DNA of 64,000 nt from Adineta vaga (taxonomy: Eukaryota > Rotifera): positions 7,812,001-7,876,000 of the forward strand of contig CP075496.1 in assembly GCA_021613535.1 (NCBI GenBank). The letters are read 5' to 3'. Shown here in pieces: positions 48,441-60,999 of this stretch. The translations under genes and the position numbers were made by a program. The notes beneath the pieces were generated by a model that worked only from the letters and a program-made list of their open reading frames with translations, made no database searches and was not told the DNA's origin. Numbering within the stretch: position 1 is the first letter of the stretch; the number at the start of each line of letters is the position of its first letter.

Positions 48441-50815
48441 ATGTGCGTGTGTATATGTGCTACTTATTCGTTCTCACTCTTTTTTTCTCTACGTTTTTTT
48501 TCACATACACAAACGAAGACAAAAGAGACCTCTTGTCTACGTATTGAGAATAATCATTTCCTCTCTTTCTCCTTTTTCTCTCGTATGCATTTTTGCTTTT
48601 TCTTTTTTTCTCCATTCCTTCATTTTGGATTGGCGGAAAAGTAAATAGATTCCTATTGGCTGAAAATAATCGAGCAACGAAAGCAAAACAAAAAAGAAAC
48701 GGAGTGTAAAGTAGAGGAAGAAGAAGAAGAAGAAGAAGAAAAAATCTCGGATGCTTATCAAAGATTGTAAATCAACAGTAACAGAGATTTGTTACACATT
48801 GGTGACAATTAGTCTTCTCATCGATTGATTACTGCTGAGACTGATGTGAAGAATACTTGAGTTGAATCGTAAAAAATTGATATATATATATAAATTCTCA
48901 TCGTATATATATCTAGCAAACGAATTTTGAAATCAATTTAAATATTCATCCGCAGATTCACTAAGAAAAAAATATTGAATAACCAAGTAAAACAAGCAAA
49001 TATAATGTTTGTTAATTTTCATTTGAATTATTAATAATCAAACGAAGAAAAAGAAAACTAATGAAATAATTTTCGTTATTGAAGAAAAAAGATTGCTGGA
49101 GGATATAATTTTTGTCGTTCTGTCCGTTTCTATAGAAATGTTCTACTCGGATTTCCTTGCCATTTTACTTCTTTTTTTTTAATAATATAAATATGACATA
49201 GAACGAAAAAAAACGGAAGAGACAGTAGTCTAAAGTGTTTATTTTGAGAATGGAATAATGAGAAAAATACTCTTTAGAATTTTTTTATTCTAAGGTTTCA
49301 ATTTACATTTTGTTTAAATCATTGACTAGAAATCTTATGCATAGTAGACTAAGATGATGATGATGATGTTCAGAATTTAAACAAATACTTGAATTGAAAA
49401 GCAAACGACACTCTGCTATGTCAAGATGTATAGTCTAATCTTCATCATAGTTTGAATCTAAGAGAAAATTTTCCTTTCAAATAAAAATAGGATCCTATTT
49501 CAATGAAACGATTCGTCTTCTTTCTTTTCTTGTTTCTATCACAGCAATATTACTTGAAGAGCAGTAAAGCGGTGAACTACTTAGAGAATCAGTCAGTTTT
49601 ATTGGCGGTATATATCGTATAGATCAAACGATATGTATATCGTTAGAAGCGATAGTAAAAGCAGCAGCATGATTCTCTACTTCGATACTTTTAAGACAAA
49701 GAAAGAAAAAGTTAACTAACGACGAATAACAATAAAGACAAAAGATAAAAGGAAGAATAATAACGAGAAAATTTCTTTCGAGTTGAAAGAATTATAAATA
49801 GAACGAACATTAATTGGGCATGGTAACTTTTCAATTTCTTCCTGACTTGAAGTAATTGTCATTAATAGTGAGAAAAAAACAGAAGATGATTGGACGAAAC
49901 ATTCTCATGTGATTAGTCGTAATCTACGAAAAGATCCTTTTATTTTTTCTATCTAATGAATTACTTTTCATATTACTATCAGAAGTATATTAATTCAGAC
50001 AGTTACTTATAGTAAAGAGAACTTGTATATTAGAAAAAGTCTGCACTTTTCAATAATGATCATATTATGTTACTCGTATATATATATATATCAGCAAAAG
50101 TGAACAGATTTTTTTCTCGTCTTCAAACTTAATATTTTTTTGTAACTATTTTTAGTCAAAGAGAAAATCATTATTCTTTGCAAAATCATCTATCGTAATC
50201 GATTTGGAATGTGAAAATTTGAAATATAGAAATACATTTAGTTTAAAAATTTCTTTTGAAATCAATTGAGTTTATTTACCTTATAAAGGACAATAAGAGT
50301 AAATGTAAAGAATAACATGCAATTCAAAAGCTGAAGAGTAATTGTTATGTCTATGTGTAGAAATATTTTGTATGGAAATTTCGTTACCTATCTGACTGGC
50401 TAATTATGAAGATTATAATATTTTTATATTTTTAACAGCTACCATAAAACATGTTTATTCTTATTATAATAGATTTTCTATGATGTAGAAAGGCAAATGA
50501 AAATGTTGACAATGCTAAACAGCTCATTGAAATAACATCAACGTTTTTAGGAAATATTGAAGATGGTTTCTTTATTTTGATTCCATGTTTTTTCTTACAT
50601 ATTCTTTTTAGTCTATAATCCTGATATGGTTAGATCAATAACAATAATACTAATAAAGAAAATCAGATCGCATATAATCTTTATTCGAAATGGAAACTTA
50701 TGAGAATCAAAAGCAGATGTTTTTGATGATAATGTCGATTGAAAATATAGGTGTGAGAATCTGAATGTGCTAGAAATACACAAATATTCGTTTTCATTTC
50801 TCTCCAACGAATATC
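48441..50815. other. Gene-poor interval upstream of NK2 copy B
   Basis: AT-rich, with T/C-rich DNA at 48480-48620, a GAA tract near 48717-48740 and AT dinucleotide runs near 48880-48920 and 50080. It includes the promoter region of NK2 copy B and of the small secreted protein gene. No supported exon. Confidence 0.5.
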
Positions 50816-51616
50816 ATGTTGAAGTCGATTGTTTGCCTCTGTCTTCTTGTCCTAGTAACAGTTAACGCTGTTCGATTTGAAGTTCGTTTGAATATAGTTG
50901 TTTATTTCCATCTAATTTTGTTTTTATTTAGTTTAATGATAATGCACGTCAATTTTTGGCTAAAGTAAAACCATCCGATTTACCTGAATCAGTTCGATTA
51001 TCATTACTTGCTAATGATGGTCGTGGTCCAAGTGATTCTTCGTCTGTCTCGACTACCTTGTCTTTTACTTTTTGAATGTATTATTTTATTTTCAATAGGC
51101 ACTGGTGTTGCATTAACGAACAGCCAATTCTAACCGAAACAAAGACAAAAATCGATTATGCTACACAAACCGTCGCAACAAAAACCAAAGTTTGTTAATA
51201 AAGATTTCAAAAAGGAACAATCGAATGTATTTGACTATAGGTTGGTTATGTTGATTGTGGTTTCATGGGAATGATGAAATGTAGTCATTATGTGACATCT
51301 TACAGGTTTATTTTGAGTTTTACAAGCAGTATTTCAGAGGTGTTTTCTTTTCGATTCTATAGAGTAACAACCTATTCATTCGTACAAACATTTCAAGTTC
51401 CTAATATGGCTGCTTGTAATAGCTCTGAAATGAAATGTTGTTCAGGTTACTTATTGGTATGATTTCCAAGGAAACTGAATAGATTGAAGATTATTCTAAG
51501 TTTTATACTTTTAGGTTTCGGGTAATTGTCATAGTATTCAAGAATTATCTGCCAATCAAGAATTATTTCAATTTTTGTTCGGCCTTGGTTTACTTGGATC
51601 TACTCCTGGCAAATAA
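50816..51616 (+). CDS. Small secreted Cys-rich protein, EMI-like
   Basis: Six short exons: 50816-50881, 50932-51041, 51099-51189, 51241-51305, 51363-51456 and 51515-51616, giving 175 residues. Residues 1-19 are a signal peptide (MLKSIVCLCLLVLVTVNA). A short helical segment follows, then a Cys-rich region from residue 60. HWCC, VDCGFMGMMKCSHYVTSYR, C, MKCCSGY and GNC together mimic the EMI-domain order: W-C start, central C...C-x-x-Y-x-x-Y-R, and terminal C-C-x-G-Y...C. EMI domains mediate matrix protein interactions. The Cys order matches but the family call is a hand pattern match. It ends 106 bp from the convergent GPCR stop. Several introns are only about 50 nt. Confidence 0.65.
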
Positions 51617-51722
51617 ATAATGAAATAAAATAAGATGATAAAAAGGAATTCATTTTTCTCAAAAAAAAATATTTTTCCACAACTTTTTCACAGTATATGA
51701 TTATGAGAAACATCAGTCTTTT

Positions 51723-52910
51723 TTAAGATGTCGTTGATAGACTTTTTAATCTTGAACGAATTCGTGAAAGATTTGCTTCACGTGATGATGTTGATCGTGA
51801 AGTTCTTGCTCGTCGGCTCAGCGAACTTCTTGGTGTCATTGAGTTTTCCCGTTTCATACGAGGATGAAATAGGATTTGTACTGTTTTTCGACGAATTATT
51901 GAACTTGTCATCAACAATATCGGGAAATGTGAACAATGATGAATGATTTCCATCAGATCTAAGATTATTGCGAGATTATTTGTTGGAAGTCGTTTACCTT
52001 GAATCATTGTCCAAGCACCTAAGATACCAATAGGTGATGTCAATAACACAAATGCTATACTCGAAAGTAACATGTAAAGTATCACACTGCGTTCTTTCCA
52101 ATCGTCGTTTTTGTATGTTCCCAAACGATATCGCCGTTGATGTGCACGACGATGCAATCCAACCATCAATGTTACATTGGTTGAAATGATGATGAGTGGT
52201 AAAATGAGATTGTTCAAACCAATATTTTCAATAAATAATAGATTACTCAAAGTAAATCGTAGTCCATATGCATTGTAGTAAGCATCAGAACATGAGAACA
52301 AGATTTTCTTGTTATACAATTGAAAATAACAATAAGAAGTGTCATATGGTAAGAGGAGGAATGGATGATTGTAACTAATCACAAAGAATACAATACAAAT
52401 GGTAATTAGACATGCATTTCGACGAGTCATCAGAGAACGACGATCAGTTGCCCATACTTTCAAATTACGTTCAATACCTAAATGAATGATAAGGTTAATG
52501 TTTTATATTATCGGAATACAACTACTATAGTTCTTATGTAGAAAAGATTATTCTCATCTAAATATCAAGATCAAACATGTTGCTACGTTACCTAATGCAC
52601 AAAGAAAAGCATAAGATGTGTTTTCACTTGTCATTGTCAAAAACCAAGTGATCGAACAAACAAAATATGGATGTTGAATATAGAAAAATAGAATATGTAC
52701 AGAATATTCAGCGAATAGTTTCACCATATCAGCAATAGACAATGCAATAATGAACACGGAATAGGGTGTGTTCACGAGTGATTTGGCTCGACAAAACAGT
52801 AGACATGAACAAAGATTGAGAACTGTACCAAGAATAGTGAGTAGACAACCAACAATGAAATAGAATAAAATGACATTTGGATGAGCATGTGCAAGACATG
52901 ATGAGTTCAT
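51723..52910 (-). CDS. Divergent rhodopsin-family GPCR
   Basis: Two exons on the minus strand, 52910-52592 and 52477-51723, encode 357 residues. Seven hydrophobic segments are visible; TM1 begins near VILFYFIVGCLLTILGTVLN. TM2 has ALSIADMVKLF, with the expected Asp. Cys residues flank TM3 and loop 2. The end of TM3, normally DRY, reads GIERNLKVW, so Glu-Arg is kept and the Tyr is Asn. TM7 has HFPILLMTSS where NPxxY is expected. The C-tail is Ser/Arg-rich, with likely phosphorylation sites. It resembles invertebrate peptide-type orphan receptors. Ligand unknown. Confidence 0.85.
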
Positions 52911-54168
52911 CGTAGAATTTCAATACTATGCTTTTCTAGAATAGAAAAGGATAAGAAAGACAGAAGAGGAAACATGGGATTTCTTTTGTTTTTGTTTTGT
53001 GAAAGGAAAGAAAGATAAGAACGGGTGTTCGACGAGTACTTGAAACTAGTCTGAAGTATTTGAGGGATGGGTGAGAAGGAATAAGCAATGAAAAAGAATA
53101 TGAACAAAATGAAGTTTGTATGAAGCTGATCTCTGTCTTGCGACAATTTTTGTCAACTAGAGGGTTCTTATTTACTCTTCAGTTATCGTATATTTGTCAG
53201 TAATGTTGTACACTAAGTTCATTGAGAGCACAAGGGACGAACATTGATAAACTTATGTTTTTGATCGCTGAAAAATTATGTGTGTTTAATTATATTAGTT
53301 CTTCTTAATATATTTACAAGTCATATCCGATGTTCTTTTTCCTTAGATTATGAAACTAATTAAATTGTTAAATAATATATGCTTGAACACGAACATGCAT
53401 TTGTCTTCAAAAGTATTATTTGTCATTCATATAATCAACAGGTTTGATGACAACGATATAGGTTATTTATAAAACAATTAACAGAAGGATCAAGTTTATT
53501 GTTGTTTTATTGATGTGCAGCCATAAACTTCAGCTTGTAGAGTTCTTGACTGAAAATATATCAATTATTCAGAAGAATATGTTGACATGTAGTAGAAATC
53601 AGTGCAATTGAAAGTGGAATAAAAGAAGATGATCAGAGAAAGAGGTGAACTCGTATTTGCTTGGTTTATATATTTTAACATGTATAACGTTAAGTTCATT
53701 CATGTGAATTCTAAGAGTGTCGATAATTTTTGTTAATGATAAAAGAAACAGTTACGATAATCTATTGAAATAATTAGAAATATAATACGTCATCGTTACA
53801 TTACACTCTACTTATAAAATGCTGTCCTCTTACATAATTCTTGTCATCATATGGTAATTATCAAAAAGCATCGTCATATTATATTTACGATGTTTGTCTG
53901 CGAAATAAACTGAGCTATATTTACACAAATGAGTCTGGTGATACTATGTCGTTCTTTAATTACAACTGTCAAAAACAACTATCAGCATTTATATTGAATA
54001 TCGATATAATCTAGTACTTTGAAACTAATACATTATCAGAAAATCTAGTTGTGATATATGATTAGTTCTCGACGCAAAAGACTAAAAATATGGTATATAA
54101 ATTTATTTGATGTTGTTCGTCATAAAGTTGCGTATTAGTACAAGTTTTTCTTCTACCATCAATTCATC
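52911..54168. other. Intergenic interval
   Basis: About 1.26 kb, AT-rich, upstream of the GPCR gene (minus) and the possible small gene (plus). A TATA-like GTATATAAAT lies near 54091, about 75 bp before the ATG at 54169. No other exon was supported. Confidence 0.45.
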
Positions 54169-54662
54169 ATGACAGAATTAAAGCTTGCTGATTATGTAGA
54201 AAAGGAAGAAGAAAAGTAAATGTTTACAATTCTTTTTTCATCTATCAAACAAAACGATTCATCAAGGAATTCACAGATAAATATCTGTTGCTTCTTCTTC
54301 TTCTTCTTCTTCATAATCCCGTGTTGTTTTTGTCTTTGAATATATAATTCTGGATCATTTGTGATTTTGATTGATAGTATTTCTCTTCATTATTCGTATA
54401 CGAAAATTGATAATAATCAATGTAAATCAATTCGCCATTAATATTTATACTCATTTAAATGATCAAATATTTGCAAATGTTCTGTACAACAAACTCACAA
54501 ATAATAAATAATTAGCCTTTTATCTGTTGTTTCAGCAAATCCTTGTTTTTTTCCTCTATTAGATCTATTCCAGTACAGATTGATAATAAAGTCCAGCGAT
54601 TATTTGAAAGATGCAGAGTTTATATAATTCGATATGGTTTTATAAATCTTTATTTCCGATGA
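54169..54662 (+). CDS. Possible 48-residue two-exon gene
   Basis: Exons 54169-54215 and 54563-54662 join in phase to give a 48-residue frame: MTELKLADYVEKEEEK, then SIPVQIDNKVQRLFERCR and a hydrophobic end YIIRYGFINLYFR. Donor (AAAA/GTAAAT) and acceptor (CCTCTATTAG) are good, the phases agree and a TATA-like box lies about 75 bp upstream. The 347-nt intron is long for this genome and may hide another exon; it contains a CTT tract near 54288-54313. No family was recognised. Confidence 0.35.
54288..54313 (+). repeat. CTT trinucleotide microsatellite
   Basis: About eight CTT units, pyrimidine-only on the plus strand, within the intron of the possible small gene. Confidence 0.8.
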
Positions 54663-54827
54663 TAAACGAATATTTTATTGAGAAAAGTAAGATACAAGAA
54701 AATAGTACAATTATATTCGTAAAAATGATTATTTTGATAAATGAAAATATCTTTATTTTAAGTTCAAATTATTAGTATGACGCTATTAAGTTTATATACA
54801 CATGACAAGGCAAAGTGTATACGAAAA

Positions 54828-56094
54828 TCATGACCATGCTTCCCATTCATCATCAAATTCATTTTCTTTTGTCTTCTTCTTAGGCAATGCTGATGGTTCT
54901 ACTGCTGGAGCTGACGTTGTCGTTGCTGTTGTTGATGATGATAAACTATCTGATGTAACTGTTTCTGCAGATTGAATAAGAGCATCCGTATCAGCTGTTG
55001 ATGGTATAGGTGATGAAGAAAGATCTGTTTCATCGAATTCTCTTTCCCAACTATCGCCTAAAGATAAAGCTTTGATTATCAATTCTATTCTTTTTTTAAA
55101 ATTATTTATAGAATCTCTTTACCTGTATCGCTTTCACTACGCTCATTAGTTGATTTTTCAAAAGATGAATTAGTATGTGTTACTTCCTGTTGTTGTTCTT
55201 CATGATGTTCAATAGATGCAATTATAGCTGATGACTCTTCACTTGTCTTTACTGGTTCTTCTAATGAATTCTCTTCTGTAAGATTAATACACAAAAACAA
55301 ACAATATAGAACAACTTTTCATACGTTTCTACCTGGTTCATCCCAATCATTGGTATTATTTTCTGCTGTATCGTCATTTGCTTCTGCACAAATTTCATGA
55401 GCACGTCGAAGTAATTGAGTACGTCTCGCTTCTTCTTCTTCGAGTTGATGTAATCGAAAATAATATCGAGACCAGAAATCGACATGAGTTGTCTGAGCTG
55501 GCACGAGATGTGCATAGAAAGATCGAACATGAGGAGCATCAATCAATAATTGAGCTATTTCTCCTTTACGAGCATCAACATTAAAATCTGTTGTTTGACG
55601 CCATCCTTCATATGCTTCTGTTTGAATAGGATCAGTTAAATAGGTTGATTCATCCTTTTGTAATCGAAGTAATTCATTCTAAAATATAGAATAGAAAGAT
55701 AACGATGAAAATATAAAACACAATAATACATTACATGAATACGATCGAATGCTGGTTTTGGAGGACCATGAATTTCACTATTCTCTTCAGTTTTATCAGC
55801 ACCATTTAATTTTGCTACAAATCGATTAATACCAAGATCGCCAACCTAAATAATTCTATTCATTATGATTCGTATGCTAAAAAAGAAATCATACTTCTTG
55901 AGTTTTGATCTTATTTATATAAGATTCTGTATCAACTTTAACAGTAGTAGTAAATTCAGTCAAATCCCGACGAACAAAATCCAATGCATCAGCCGACTAA
56001 AACAAGATGAAATGAAATAAATCATCTCTTTTCAAAGAAAATTTCTTACTTTATCACGAACTGTTTGGAGAGCTGATGTTAGCCAACTCGTCAT
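54828..56094 (-). CDS. BSDC1: BSD domain-containing protein 1 homologue
   Basis: Six exons on the minus strand, 56094-56050, 55996-55895, 55845-55735, 55678-55333, 55275-55123 and 55057-54828, encode 328 residues. The N-terminus SADALDFVRRDLTEF matches human BSDC1 SSEALEFMKRDLTEF. The BSD domain lies at about residues 110-180: DFNVDARKGEIAQLLIDAP, then HVRSFYAHLVPAQTTH and VDFWSRYYFRLHQLEEEE, with the invariant FW pair. The acidic, Ser-rich tail contains DSWEREFDETD and ends FDDEWEAWS, like the vertebrate ending. The protein is cytoplasmic and conserved, with no firmly assigned biochemical role. Upstream on the same strand is an SLC36-type transporter about 200 bp away. Confidence 0.93.
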
Positions 56095-56298
56095 ATTCAG
56101 AAAATCTACAAGAATAATTATTAAAAATGACTGTTTTAACCAATAAAAAATATCTCAGTTTTATTTGTTCATCACATGAATCGATTGTAAAAGAGGGAAG
56201 AAAAAAAAAGAATGTGAAGCTATTGCATTTTGTCGAAAAAGAAGAGGTCATTTCAGTCAAGACAGAGAAAAAAATATACGCAAAGATATATCAGTCAA

Positions 56299-58839
56299 TC
56301 AATCATCACATCGAGCGCCTTCACGAATACAAGCAATAATATTAGATATACTCAATGATGTACCAGCGACAAAAACATAAAGACCGAATAGAATAATAAA
56401 TGTATTAAAAATTAGTTTCCATTTAAATCGACCAAGTTTATCAGGCCAAAATGTTATCGTTTCACAAATAGGAGGAAATATCACTGATAATGCAGTTGAT
56501 GCTACAGCACCCACTAATAATAACAAAGAAAAGTTGAATTTTTGTATTGTATAAAACAAGAATCAAAAGAAATATACCTAATGAAATAACAAGACCAAGA
56601 TTAGGTATCAATGCAGCAACAGCAACTAAAACGAAAAAGAAAAAGAAAGAGTCATGTAATCCTACTATTGATAGAAGATAAAAAAACCGTTGAATAAAGT
56701 TCAAAAGTGTTATCTAATGTCGTTGCAAATGAAAAAGAACATATAATTTCTTCCTTTTCGTCTTTGTTAATCGAAAATGATTATCGAAATAACTCAATAG
56801 TTTACTTACAAGTGATAATAATCAATCCAATTCGAAACACATGTTCAAATTTTGCTTTAGTTCTTTCATTATATCTTCGAAGAATTTTTCGAGAAATACG
56901 TGGCCAAAGAAGTGTAAATGGTACATAAAATTGTAGATTATATGTTAAAAAGATAGCTACTGCATACATAATTTTGGTGAATTGATACAATCTATTCAAA
57001 AAATCAAAGAATAGGTAAAACAATAATCAATAAAATCGAAAGTCATACTTATTATCATTTGGTAAATTTAAACTAATCGATCCACGTGCATCCGAACCAT
57101 ATCGAATATATCCAAAAAAGCCAACGAAAAAATATAATATAGTTACAAGATACATCCCTGTATTTAATACTCCATTCAACCCACCATATGCTTCTGGTTC
57201 TTTCATTTTTTGTCGAATTGGTAAAACCTAATCAAAAAGAATTTCTTTCATCGAGATCTTTCATTATTTCTTCATTACTATATACCAGGGCGATACCTTC
57301 GAAGACATACATTGCTGATGCAAAGAAAACAGGCCAATCTGACGGTTTTGTTATCTTAGGTAATTCATTCAATGGTAAATGTGAACGTATCACATACTGC
57401 ATAATAATACATAAACCTAGACATATTCAAATGAAACTTTTCTTTCATAAGTAGATTTTCTCCTTACCTCCAAGACTGATTACATTAGCAGCAAGTGAAA
57501 ATGGTGCAAGTACTTTTAAACTTCGAATCATTGAAAAACCGATGACAAGTACTAGCATAATTAATTGATAGATTTGTATCGCTGGACTATTTGGTGTATA
57601 ATAATCGACAACTTGCTTAACACTTGCTGGTACAAAAACGAAATATACACAACAAAAGCCAAGTTGTATCAAGACGATAAAACCATCAATAACAAATCTA
57701 ATCAAACAAGTGATAATAGATCTCTTTCTTTGTTCAAAAAACTTCGTTCTATTTTCTTACTTTCCCAACTTTGCATAACGTTTTGCAAAGCGCCAGCGAC
57801 ATGTTTCTAATGTATATCGCATTATATCACCAAAATCACATTTAGTTCGTGATGTGCTAAAATATAAAACATATCCGAATATGAATTTTCTTGATTTCTC
57901 ATGTTTACTGAAATCGATAGTGTTCATGACAACGCAGTAATTGATGCATACAATAAAGTGTTATTGCACCCATTATCCAAAAAGCAATGGAACCAAACTA
58001 TCACAGAAAATGACAAAGTAGAGTAGTCGTTAATGAAAGCATCGATAGAACATACAACTAGTCCAGCTTTTGATAATGCATAAGGAAAAGCAAGAATACC
58101 AGCACCAATATTACCTTTGATTAAATGCATTAATGTTTCAGTATTTCTATACAGAACAAATTTCTTTCTTTTGTTTTATATTGAAGAGAGAATTTATTTA
58201 CGTTGTTCGATATTCACTTGGATCACCGGCAAACGAAGCAACAAGGGGTGCAACCTAAATATATATTAGATATGTATGGAATAATGAACCCTCAGGTTCC
58301 ACTCCTTCGAAAGTCTCTTATAGTTTTCTAAATAACCGTTGCTAACTGACTGATCAATCGAAATTTGTCAAAAGCTTACATTTCAAACGTATTTTTCTAA
58401 TATTTTTATACAAAGCAATGACATGAGATTGAATTGTTCGATTATATCTGCATTATAAATGATAGATCGACTATTCTTTTGCATTTGTTTGAACGAGTTG
58501 TACAAAAATTCTGTCTAAATATTTGAACTACATTGATGGAAACTAGTAATTCTTCATTCATCACTCGCTCTGATATTTCAATTGACGAAAGAGAGAAAAG
58601 ATCTTCTCGTTTTCTATCGATATAAAATTGATGTAACAACCTACAGCATCATTTTCATTATTTTCATCCCCATGAGATGTCGTTGAATTTAAATCTTCAT
58701 CAGCTTTCAATAAATTCGGTAGATCTGCTTTTTCTGAAATTGATGTATCTGTAATTGGTGTTGATGTTCGAACACCAGGTGACTCTGTTATAATTTCTGT
58801 TTGACTTTCTCGTGGTGTTGGTACTGGTGAATTTGACAT
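56299..58839 (-). CDS. SLC36-type proton-coupled amino acid transporter
   Basis: Eleven exons on the minus strand (58839-58645, 58254-58202, 58146-58056, 57997-57909, 57856-57761, 57697-57468, 57416-57286, 57227-57049, 56991-56810, 56625-56578, 56513-56299) give 502 residues. After a disordered Ser/Thr N-tail of about 80 residues comes TETLMHLIKGNIGAGILAFP, the TM1 signature of the AAAP family. Further helices include FIVLIQLGFCCVYFVFVPAS, the SDWPVFFASAMYVFEGIALV stretch typical of SLC36/PAT and pathetic, then IRYGSDARGSISLNLP. Eleven helices are expected. The family co-transports small amino acids with protons, at lysosomes or the plasma membrane, and feeds TOR signalling in flies. The ATG at 58839 is preferred over an upstream one at 58923 because it gives a typical hydrophilic N-tail. 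Confidence 0.9.
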
Positions 58840-59219
58840 TGAATATTCCAAATGTGAACAAAAAACGAATTCGTTTTCAATCTTGTGATAAAAAAAGGAG
58901 AAGAAAAAGAAAAATATTTTCACATGTTTGTCTTTCCTCTATCCGTGTATTCTTCTCAATAACAAATCATTTGTTATCAACCAATGAAAAACATTTTTCG
59001 AGCCTCCTGCCAAATATACTTTTTACGTTGATTGTAGCACACTCATTTTATTCTGACTAATCGGACTCTTCGATATATAATTATTATTTGATTGTTGTTG
59101 TTTATACCTGTTTCTTTTCTTTGCGAAGAATCATTCATCCTGAAAAATTATTTCACCTTTTTTTATAAATATAAATGTAAGTATCTTAGTGATTCGTTTT
59201 TTTAATCAAATTTATAACT
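58840..59219. promoter_or_regulatory. Divergent promoter interval of SLC36-like and HMG-box genes
   Basis: 380 bp between two opposed start codons. AT-rich, with no clear TATA pair. It must supply both 5' UTRs and promoters. Confidence 0.5.
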
Positions 59220-60690
59220 ATGCCAAAAAAACCTGTCGATGCAAATAAGCCACGCGGTCCTATCACAGCTTATGCTTTATTTGTTCGAACATGTCGAGAT
59301 GAATTACGTCGAAAATATCCTCAGTTAACTGTTGATTATAATGTTATTTCAAAAAAATGTTCCGAACGTTGGAAAGCAATGAATGAAAATGAAAAACGAC
59401 GTTTTAATGAAACGGCTGATGCACAACGGAAACGATATAAAGAAGAACTTGCTACATATCAGCAAGAACAATTAGCTAAACAACAACAACAACAAGCTGC
59501 ACCATCGTCGATTTTACTTCAAACACCGGCAACACAATATCTTATTGAACCTTCACAACAACAACAACAACAACAACATACATTAATTATGCCAACATCT
59601 GTACAACATGCGTTGGTTATTGCGCCGAAAAAACCAGCAAAGAAACGTAAACCAAAAGATCCTTTGGCACCAAAGAAACCATTATCAGCTTATTTTCTTT
59701 TTTGTGCTGATGAACGACCGAAAGTTCTTAGTTTACAAGCAGGTAAATTATAACATCTTATAAATTCATAAATTTGTGTTAATTTTCCATCAGATTGTTC
59801 AGTTGACTTTTGATAGATTGAAACATGCTAATGAGTTTTTCTTGTGAATTTAGTTATTGTCTTTATTAAATAATATACAATCTATCTACATGTCAATACA
59901 ACATCTATTCTATATTTTTAAGGGCTTATTTTATTAGAGTTTTCAATGTCATCGCGTTCTCTTTTGTATACATTAAAAAAGTAAAAGAATATTTTAATAA
60001 TATTCTTTTGTTTCTTTTCATAGAATTACATTTCTCGATACGCATTAGGAGTTCGAAGTAAGAAAAAGATATTTCAGTTTTATTAATCTTCAAATATATC
60101 AGAAGAAAAGAATGAACTACGCCAGAATAGCATATGTAGTTAAGTGATAGACAAAGGTCAAATATAAAAGAGATCGAAATGTTCTATATTCTGGAATATT
60201 TCTATTACATTTAAGATCTATCAATGAGATACGTGACTTTGTTTTTCATAAGCGTGTAAGCATATGTAGCGAGTCATACCTCGTTTGTTCGAATAGTTTT
60301 ATTTGTTATCTATTATCTTTTTCTTTTTAAAAGAAATATAAAAAACGAAAATAGCTACATGAAATTAAAGATAACAATAAGAAATTATGTATAGAGAAAG
60401 ACGTGAAAACATCCGACAGATTTTCTATTGTACTCGGAAGTTATTCGTAATCATTGTGAATATCTCATCTATTTCATTTTGTTTTTTTTATAGGCATGTC
60501 CGTTAGTGACGTGGCTCGTGAATTGGGTATTCGATGGAAGAATACGCCTGTTGAATCAAAAAGTAGATATGAACAAGCAGCATCGGAAAAGAAACATGCT
60601 TATCAAGCTGAAATGGTTCTTTATAAGCATCAAACATCATCAGGTTCTTCACCATCCGAAACAGCCTCAAACTCCATTAACACCGCATGA
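59220..60690 (+). CDS. Two-HMG-box protein, HMGB-like
   Basis: Two exons, 59220-59742 and 60494-60690, encode 239 residues across an unusually long 751-nt intron. Box A (about 10-80) has KPRGPITAYALFVRTCRDEL, then CSERWKAMNENEKRRFNETA. A Gln-rich linker separates it from box B (about 150-220): DPLAPKKPLSAYFLFCADER, then, after the intron, GMSVSDVARELGIRWKNTP. The intron falls inside box B. HMGB proteins bend DNA without strong sequence preference and act in chromatin and transcription. The predicted C-terminus is short and Ser-rich (SSGSSPSETASNSINTA). The usual acidic tail is missing in this frame, but a shifted frame immediately downstream encodes an acidic-ended tail to 60808. A single-base frame change near 60645 would restore it. 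Confidence 0.88.
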
Positions 60691-60999
60691 TTATCAATCA
60701 ACATTTACTTCGTTACCTATTCAACAATCCATGCAATTACAATATGATCTCAATGAAAATCCATCAGCCTTTGATTTGATGGCTAATGAAGACGATGAAC
60801 CATTGTAATGTGGAATCGAACGTTTTGATATTTTGTTTTCTTATCTGTATTTGTGTCGTGATTTTTCTTTCTCCTTCAGATATCTATTCTGGTGCATAAG
60901 AAAAAACGAAAGCGAAAACTAACGTCAGAATAGATCAAATGATATGTATTTTTGCTCCGTTCTAGAGGCCATGTAAGTTTCAATTAATCATCGGTGAAC
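60691..60999. other. Interval between HMG-box and DOK-like genes
   Basis: The first 118 bases remain open in a frame offset from the HMG-box stop and look coding (acidic end NEDDEPL, TAA at 60806-60808). The rest is AT-rich, with a likely 3' UTR and the promoter of the next gene. Confidence 0.5.

Noticed and set aside
48259-48648. Plus-strand Arg/Glu-rich open frames upstream of NK2 copy B
   Set aside because: The region carries a minus-strand splice donor and simple pyrimidine tracts. The frames have no recognisable domain.
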